From: CAYTZH01 sp964442285
GTDB lineage: Bacteria; Myxococcota_A; UBA9160; JAFDET01
Direction of reading: 5' to 3'
Assembly (NCBI GenBank): GCA_964442285.1
Contig: CAYTZH010000001.1
Coordinates: forward strand, 1-64,000
Length of the DNA stretch: 64,000 nucleotides
Shown here: in pieces, positions 59,332 through 64,000 of the stretch
Layout: every line of letters starts with the position of its first letter
Position numbering within the stretch: position 1 is the stretch's first letter
The notes under the pieces: model-generated
Told to the model about the DNA's origin: nothing
Seen by the model: the letters and a program-made list of their open reading frames with translations, nothing else
Databases searched by the model: none
Program-made: the position numbers and the translations under genes

Positions 59332-60549
59332 TCAGTCCTCCAGGGCGCCGTACACGATCGCCTTGAGCTGCCCGCGGAAGTCGAAGGTCCGCGACGGCAG
59401 GAACTGGGTCAGGAAGAGCACGATCAGCTCCTCCGCCGGGTCGACCCAGAAGATCGTGCTGGCCGCCCCGCCCCAGGCGTAGGTGCCCTTCGAGGCCATG
59501 GCCCGGGCCTCGTCGAGGATCACCGAGAAGCCGAGTCCGAAGCCGATCCCCGCCTGCTGGTCCTCGCTGAACATGCCCACCGAGGCCTGGGTGAGGTCCT
59601 GGCCGTCGGGCAGGTGATTCGTGGTCATGAGCTCTACGGTCTTGCGGCCCAGGATCCGGACGCCCTCGAGCTGGCCGCCGCCCAGGAGCATCCGGCAGAA
59701 GCGCAGGTAGTCGTGGGCCGTGGACACCAGGCCGCCGCCACCGCCCAGGAACTTCGGCGGCGACAGGTAGGGGCTCTGGCGCGGGTCGTCCTGCAGGCGC
59801 AGCTGCTTGCCGGGGCCGCGCTCGTAGCAGGCGGCGAAGCGCTCCACCTGGTCCTCGGGCACGTGGAAGCCCGTGTCCACCATGCCGAGCGGCTCGAACA
59901 GGTGTCGACGCAGGTAGGTGTCGAACGTCTCGCCGGAGAAGTGCTCCACCAGGTAGCCGCAGACGTCGGTGGCGACGGAGTAGTTCCAGGCCGCGCCCGG
60001 CGAGAACTCGAGCGGCAGGGTCGCGAGCAGCTCGACGAGGTGGCGCAGGTCGCCGCCATGGCTCTTGCCGAAGCTCCCGATGCCGAGCTTGCGGTAGGCG
60101 CGATCGACGTTGGTCCGCTCCATGAAGCCGTAGGTGAGCCCCGCCTGGTGGGTGAGCAGGTGGCGCACGGTCATGGGCTGGCCCGCCGGCTCGGTCATGA
60201 ACAGGGGATGGTTGCCGGCCCGGTACACCCGCAGGTCGCGCCACGCCGGGATGAACTTCGAGACCGGGTCGTCGAGCTGGAAGTGGCCCTGCTCGTAGAG
60301 GGTCATGAGTGCCACGGACGTGATGGGCTTGCTCATGGAGTAGATGCGGAAGAGGGTGTCCTCGCGCATCGGGGCCCCGCGCTCCCGGTCGGCGAGCCCG
60401 AGCGGGGAGAGCCAGGCGATCTCGCCGCGGCGCCAGACCAGGCTGAGGGCGCCCGGGACCTTGCCCGGGTCGAGGTAGCGTCGCTTCAGGTGGGCATCGA
60501 TGCGGGCGAGACGGTCCGCCGCCAGCCCGAGCCGCTCCGGGCGCGTCAT
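59332..60549 (-). CDS. Class C beta-lactamase-related serine hydrolase (EstB-like)
   Basis: 405 aa without a signal peptide, so cytosolic. SxxK in IYSMSKPITSVAL near residue 71, the Tyr motif WNYSVATDVCGYLVE near 190, and the third motif around GTYAWGGAASTIFWVDP near 365, where WGG-type replaces KTG. This layout matches the EstB/lovastatin-hydrolase-like esterases. GGAGG precedes ATG 60549. Not closely related to the serine hydrolase at 36410. Converges on the bactofilin gene. Confidence 0.88.
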   Translation of the reverse strand: MTRPERLGLAADRLARIDAHLKRRYLDPGKVPGALSLVWRRGEIAWLSPLGLADRERGAPMREDTLFRIYSMSKPITSVALMTLYEQGHFQLDDPVSKFIPAWRDLRVYRAGNHPLFMTEPAGQPMTVRHLLTHQAGLTYGFMERTNVDRAYRKLGIGSFGKSHGGDLRHLVELLATLPLEFSPGAAWNYSVATDVCGYLVEHFSGETFDTYLRRHLFEPLGMVDTGFHVPEDQVERFAACYERGPGKQLRLQDDPRQSPYLSPPKFLGGGGGLVSTAHDYLRFCRMLLGGGQLEGVRILGRKTVELMTTNHLPDGQDLTQASVGMFSEDQQAGIGFGLGFSVILDEARAMASKGTYAWGGAASTIFWVDPAEELIVLFLTQFLPSRTFDFRGQLKAIVYGALED

Positions 60550-60674
60550 GGGAACCTCCGAGAGCCGACCCGACGAGGATCGTACCACCCCGCCCGGGCA
60601 CGGGGGCGGCGTGTCTTCCCCGAGGGGCCGACCGAAGGGCCAGGATGGGCCCCGCCGGAGGCTTCGGCGGTGGC

Positions 60675-60983
60675 TCAGCCCGAGCCGAGGCGTCGGAAGA
60701 CGTCCTCGGGCGACTCGGCGCCCGAGCCGCCGACCCCGACGGAGAGCACGCCGGCCGAGAGGTCGCGGCAGAGAGTCTGCGGATCCTCGACCCCGCGCGC
60801 GGCGAGCTCGTCGGGGAGGATCTTGGACACCGCGGCCTGCATCTGGCTCGGGGTCACGCGGGTGGCGTCGAGGCCGGCGCCCTTGAGGGTGAGGCGCAGG
60901 GTGCCCCGCGCCTCCAGACGGGAGAGCGACGTGCGGGCGTCCAGCTGCTCGCACATCCACTCGAACGCCGGCGCGTCGGCCAC
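60675..60983 (-). CDS. Small conserved-looking hypothetical protein
   Basis: 102 aa, soluble, no signal. GTG 60983 is preceded by GGGAGGA. FEWMCEQLDARTSLSRLEARGTLRLTLK is a helix-strand opening (notably FEWMCEQL and SRLEARGTLRL), followed by VTPSQMQAAVSKILPDEL and ARGVEDPQTLCRDL. It reads as a compact alpha/beta domain with two cysteines. I cannot name the family. It may be co-transcribed with the serine hydrolase 125 bases downstream. Confidence 0.6.
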   Translation of the reverse strand: MADAPAFEWMCEQLDARTSLSRLEARGTLRLTLKGAGLDATRVTPSQMQAAVSKILPDELAARGVEDPQTLCRDLSAGVLSVGVGGSGAESPEDVFRRLGSG

Positions 60984-61148
60984 GAAATCCTCCCGGGGGC
61001 CGCGGCCCCGTCCGGCCGGGTCCCGATCCTCGTATCGGCCGACGCCTCGCCGGGATTGAGGATGGAGGTGCGGATCCGGGAGAACACCGATCCGCCATTC
61101 CGGTCGCCCGGGTGATCCGATCCGCCGCGCCCCACAGACCTACGGGGC

Positions 61149-63311
61149 ATGAGCGGACGAAGCGACCCCCGGATCTACCAGATCGCCGTGCTCGGGAGCC
61201 TCCTGGTGTACGGCGCCCTCGCCCTGGACTTCGAGGTGAGCCCGGCCCGGGTCGCCACCTCGGTCGGCACCGCGCTGCTGGCCCAGGCGGTCTGCGGCCG
61301 CCTCTTCGGACACCCCCGCTTCGACGGCCGCAGCGCCGCCATCAGCGGCCTGTCCCTGGCCCTGCTCCTGCGCACCCCGGGCCTGCCGCTGCTGGCCGTC
61401 GCCGCGGCCCTGGCCGTGGCCTCCAAGTTCGTGCTGCGGCTGCGGGGCAAGCACGTCTTCAACCCGTCGTGCTTCGCCATCGTGGCCCTCCTGGCCACCA
61501 CCGACAACGCCTGGGTGTCGGCGGGCCAGTGGGGCAACCCGGCGCTCTTCGGCCTGGCGGTGGCCGGCGCGGGGGGACTCGTCCTCTACCGCGCCGCCCG
61601 CTGGGACGTGACCCTCGGCTTCCTGGCCTGCTTCGCGGCCCTGGTCCTCGGGCGCGCGGCCTGGCTGGGCGACCCCCTGGCCGTGCCCCTCCACGGCCTG
61701 CGCTCCGGCGCGCTGCTCATCTTCGCCTTCTTCATGATCTCCGACCCGAAGACCGTCCCCGACACCCGCGCGGGTCGGCTGGTCTTCGCCGCCGCCGTCG
61801 CCCTCGGCGCGGCCTGGGTCGAGTTCGGCCTCCATGCCCGCAACGGACTGCTCTGGAGCCTGGCGGCCTGCGCGCCGCTCGTGCCCCTGATCGATCGCTG
61901 CCTCCCGGGTCGGCCCTACGTCTGGAGGGACGCAGGCCGTCGGCCCGGAACCCAGGAGAAACCCATGCAGATCCCGATCCGACGACCGTTCGCCCCGCTC
62001 CTCGCCCTCGGCCTCGTGCTGGCGGCGGGCGAGGCCCTGGCCTTCTGCGGCTTCTACGTCGCCAAGGCCGACGCCAAGCTCTACAACCGCGCCTCCCAGG
62101 TGGTGCTCGTCCGCGACGGCGACCGCACCGTGGTCACCATGGCCAACGACTTCCAGGGCGACCCGAAGGAGTTCGCCGTGGTGGTCCCCGTGCCCACCTT
62201 CCTCGAGCGGCGCCAGATCCACGTGGGCGACCGGGCGGTCATCGACCACCTCGACGCCTACACCGCGCCGCGGCTGGTGGAGTACCACGACCCGGATCCG
62301 TGCGCGGTGGCGCGGGCCAGCAAGCGCTTCGCCTTCGACACGGCCCTGCCCGAGGCCGCCGTCGCCGAGCGGGAGAGCGTGGGCCGGGCCGAGGGCGTGC
62401 GGGTGGAGGCCCGCTACGCCGTGGGCGAGTACGACATCCTGATCCTCTCGGCGGACGAGAGCCGGGGGCTGGCCCGCTGGCTGCGCCGCAACGGCTACAG
62501 GCTCCCCACCGGCGCCGAGCCGGTGCTGCGCAGCTACGTGCGCCAGGGCATGCGCTTCTTCGTGGCCAAGGTCAATCTCGAGCGCCACCAGCGGGGCGGC
62601 TTCGCCTTCCTGCGCCCGCTGCAGATCGCCTACGAGTCGCCCAAGTTCATGCTGCCCATCCGCCTGGGCACGCTCAACGCGAACGGGCCCCAGGACCTGC
62701 TGGTCTACACCCTGACCCGCACGGGCCGGGTCGAGACGGTCAACTACCGCACCGTCAAGCTCCCCTCGGACGCGGAGATCCCGAGCTACGTGAAGGCCGA
62801 GTTCGGCGAGTTCTACCGGGCCCTGTTCGGCGAGCAGGTGCGGCGCCACGCCATGAGCACGGTCTTCACCGAGTACGCCTGGGACATGAACTGGTGCGAC
62901 CCCTGCGCCGCGGACCCGCTCTCCGACGAGGAGCTCCGGGGCCTGGGCGTCTTCTGGGTGGACGGCCCGCGCGGTCGCGGCGGCAAGTCGGCCGCCCGGG
63001 ACGTCTTCGTCACCCGGCTTCACGTCCGCTACGACGCGCAGACCTTCCCGGCCGACCTGGTCTTCCAGGAGACGGGCGACCGCAGCAACTTCCAGGGCCG
63101 CTACGTCATGCGCCACGCCTTCGAGGGCGCCACCTGCAAGGCGGCCGAGGCCTACTACGAGCAGGTGCGCGAGCGCGAGGAGGCCCAGGCGCGTCGCCTG
63201 GCCCAGCTCACCGGCTGGTCCCTGGCCGACATCCGCCGGCGCATGGACCTGGACCGCCCGCGAGCCGAGGCCGCCGACACCCGGCCCTGGTGGGAGCGCA
63301 TCTGGGAGTAG
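61149..63311 (+). CDS. RnfD/NQR2-like membrane domain fused in frame to a DUF2330 secreted domain
   Basis: 720 aa. Residues 1-270 are polytopic (about eight helices) with the RnfD/NqrB-like GKHVFNPSCFAIVALL near residue 98. No flavin-attachment Thr motif is seen. Residues 272-720 form a DUF2330 protein: a second signal-like helix (FAPLLALGLVLAAGEALA), then CGFYVAKADAKLYNRASQVVLVRDG, DFQGDPKEFAVVVPVPT and LDAYTAPRLVEYHDPDPC. ATG 61965 at the junction has its own AGGAGA seven bases before. So both a fusion and a free 448-aa secreted protein may be made. These are normally separate genes. Confidence 0.8.
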   Translation: MSGRSDPRIYQIAVLGSLLVYGALALDFEVSPARVATSVGTALLAQAVCGRLFGHPRFDGRSAAISGLSLALLLRTPGLPLLAVAAALAVASKFVLRLRGKHVFNPSCFAIVALLATTDNAWVSAGQWGNPALFGLAVAGAGGLVLYRAARWDVTLGFLACFAALVLGRAAWLGDPLAVPLHGLRSGALLIFAFFMISDPKTVPDTRAGRLVFAAAVALGAAWVEFGLHARNGLLWSLAACAPLVPLIDRCLPGRPYVWRDAGRRPGTQEKPMQIPIRRPFAPLLALGLVLAAGEALAFCGFYVAKADAKLYNRASQVVLVRDGDRTVVTMANDFQGDPKEFAVVVPVPTFLERRQIHVGDRAVIDHLDAYTAPRLVEYHDPDPCAVARASKRFAFDTALPEAAVAERESVGRAEGVRVEARYAVGEYDILILSADESRGLARWLRRNGYRLPTGAEPVLRSYVRQGMRFFVAKVNLERHQRGGFAFLRPLQIAYESPKFMLPIRLGTLNANGPQDLLVYTLTRTGRVETVNYRTVKLPSDAEIPSYVKAEFGEFYRALFGEQVRRHAMSTVFTEYAWDMNWCDPCAADPLSDEELRGLGVFWVDGPRGRGGKSAARDVFVTRLHVRYDAQTFPADLVFQETGDRSNFQGRYVMRHAFEGATCKAAEAYYEQVREREEAQARRLAQLTGWSLADIRRRMDLDRPRAEAADTRPWWERIWE

Positions 63312-63354
63312 CCGGAGGGTCCCGATGCATCGCCGGGGGGCGGATGCAGCGGGG

Positions 63355-63382
63355 GGCGGTGCGGCCGGGGGGCCGCACCGCC
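63355..63382. terminator. Strong hairpin between convergent genes
   Basis: GGCGGTGCGGCC-GGGG-GGCCGCACCGCC is a perfect 12-bp stem with a four-base loop, ending directly at the ECF sigma stop codon (63383). Followed by TTACT on the plus strand. It can serve both genes; neither side has a real T-tract. Confidence 0.6.
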
Positions 63383-63973
63383 TTACTCGTCCGGACCGCG
63401 CTCGCCCGTGAGGGCCTCCTGGAGCCAGGCCCGGGCGAAGGCCCAGTCGCTGCGGGCCGTGCGCTCCGAGACGTCCAGGTGGGCCGCGACCTCCGTCGCG
63501 GAGAGCCCGCCGAAGGCCCGCAGCTCGAGCACCGTCGCCGCCCGGGCGTCCTCCTCGGCGAGCCGGGTCAGGGCCCGGTCCAGGGCCAGCAGGTCCTCGG
63601 GGCCGATGGCCTCCGCGCCCGCCTCGCCCAGGTTGGAGAGCGTCACGCGCTGGCGGCCGGCGCCGCGCTTCTGGCGGTTGCGGCCGCGGGCGTGGTCGAT
63701 GAGCAGCCGCCGCATCACCTGGGCGCCGACGGCCAGGAAGTGGGTGCGCCCCTTCCAGTCCACCCGGGACTGGTCCACCAGCCGCTCGTAGGCCTCGTGG
63801 ACCAGGGCCGTGGGCTGCAGCGTGTGCCCCGCCGACTCGCGCTGCATGTAGGCCCCCGCCAGTCGCCGCAGCTCGGCGTAGACGGCGGGCATCAGCTCCT
63901 CGGCGCTGGCGCCGGCCTCGCGCCTGCCGCTGGCCAGGTCCGTCAGCAGCCCGGTGATCGCGTCGCGTTCCAT
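63383..63973 (-). CDS. ECF-type RNA polymerase sigma factor (TIGR02999-like)
   Basis: 196 aa. Region 2: LMPAVYAELRRLAGAYMQRE, TALVHEAYERLVDQ, and DWKGRTHFLAVGAQVMRRLLIDHARGR (noted in parts: WKGRTHFLA, RRLLIDHAR). Region 4: LAEEDARAATVLELRAFGGLSATEVAAHLDVSERTARSDWAFARAWL, whose HTH is ATEVAAHLDVSERTARSDW. The TALVHEAY and THFLAVGAQVMRR blocks mark the group usually found beside Ser/Thr kinases. Any partner lies right of this window. It is complete, with the start 27 bases from the edge. Confidence 0.9.
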   Translation of the reverse strand: MERDAITGLLTDLASGRREAGASAEELMPAVYAELRRLAGAYMQRESAGHTLQPTALVHEAYERLVDQSRVDWKGRTHFLAVGAQVMRRLLIDHARGRNRQKRGAGRQRVTLSNLGEAGAEAIGPEDLLALDRALTRLAEEDARAATVLELRAFGGLSATEVAAHLDVSERTARSDWAFARAWLQEALTGERGPDE

Positions 63974-64000
63974 GGCGGGGGGCCATGGTACTTGCGGCCC

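Overview
The window is very GC-rich and densely coded, with many GTG starts and a few TTG starts, Shine-Dalgarno-preceded genes and many stop/start overlaps. PEP-CTERM proteins, PilZ and GGDEF/EAL proteins, a bactofilin, a DUF3604 protein, two cytochromes P450, an F420-type LLM oxidoreductase, an alkane hydroxylase and an ECF sigma factor together suggest an uncultured lineage of the former Deltaproteobacteria (Myxococcota-like). That placement is inference from gene content. A 100-N gap inside a tandem repeat (25692-25791) shows this is a scaffolded draft. No rRNA, tRNA, CRISPR array, insertion sequence or prophage was seen, and no gene-free stretch exceeds 300 bases; the longest are about 1071-1352 and 13422-13708.

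Layout. 1-6723: truncated ahcY, a PH-like protein, a ceramidase-like/cyclase pair, a double-PilZ protein and an Ada-AlkA fusion. 6759-10505: Ada operator candidate, ogt, a P450, then a GST and a metallo-hydrolase. 10512-15588: PEP-CTERM protein, greB, thiolase, sigma-54-driven ammonium transporter, lipocalin. 15660-17213: DUF2878 protein and a junction of two broken genes. 17257-24895: ppk1, amidohydrolase and DUF1287 in one run, a REC-GGDEF-EAL protein and a quinone reductase. 25081-30964: ZapG-like protein with repeat tail, nitroreductase-uspA-sixA operon, small HTH/Zn-ribbon protein, DUF3604 protein, GntR regulator. 31079-36048: secreted PEP-CTERM protein plus hydrolase, patatin, cyclopropane synthase. 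36105-42576: serine hydrolase pair, FAD reductase, superinfection-immunity/SH3 fusion, GGDEF-EAL protein, orphan winged helix. 42658-46171: TetR-P450 operon and LLM oxidoreductase. 46409-52992: plsC, ChaN, PLP lyase, alkB, hybrid histidine kinase. 53140-63973: MORN-like protein, lipoprotein, DUF2889, a phosphatase/CoA-transferase operon behind a KstR-like palindrome, bactofilin, serine hydrolase, an RnfD-DUF2330 fusion and an ECF sigma factor.

Functionally the window is a chromosomal mix rather than one island. The recurring theme is lipid and hydrophobic-compound handling (two P450s, AlkB, thiolase, CaiB transferase, patatin, Cfa, PlsC, ceramidase-like, LLM, quinone reductase) with local regulators and palindromic operators, plus alkylation repair, nitrogen uptake, polyphosphate and cyclic-di-GMP signalling. 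The most notable items are an inverted-repeat operator between ada-alkA and ogt, a KstR-type palindrome, a textbook sigma-54 promoter before amt, four convergent gene pairs sharing one CTAG as both stop codons, an in-frame RnfD-DUF2330 fusion with an internal start, and a junction where two unrelated genes are both cut off.
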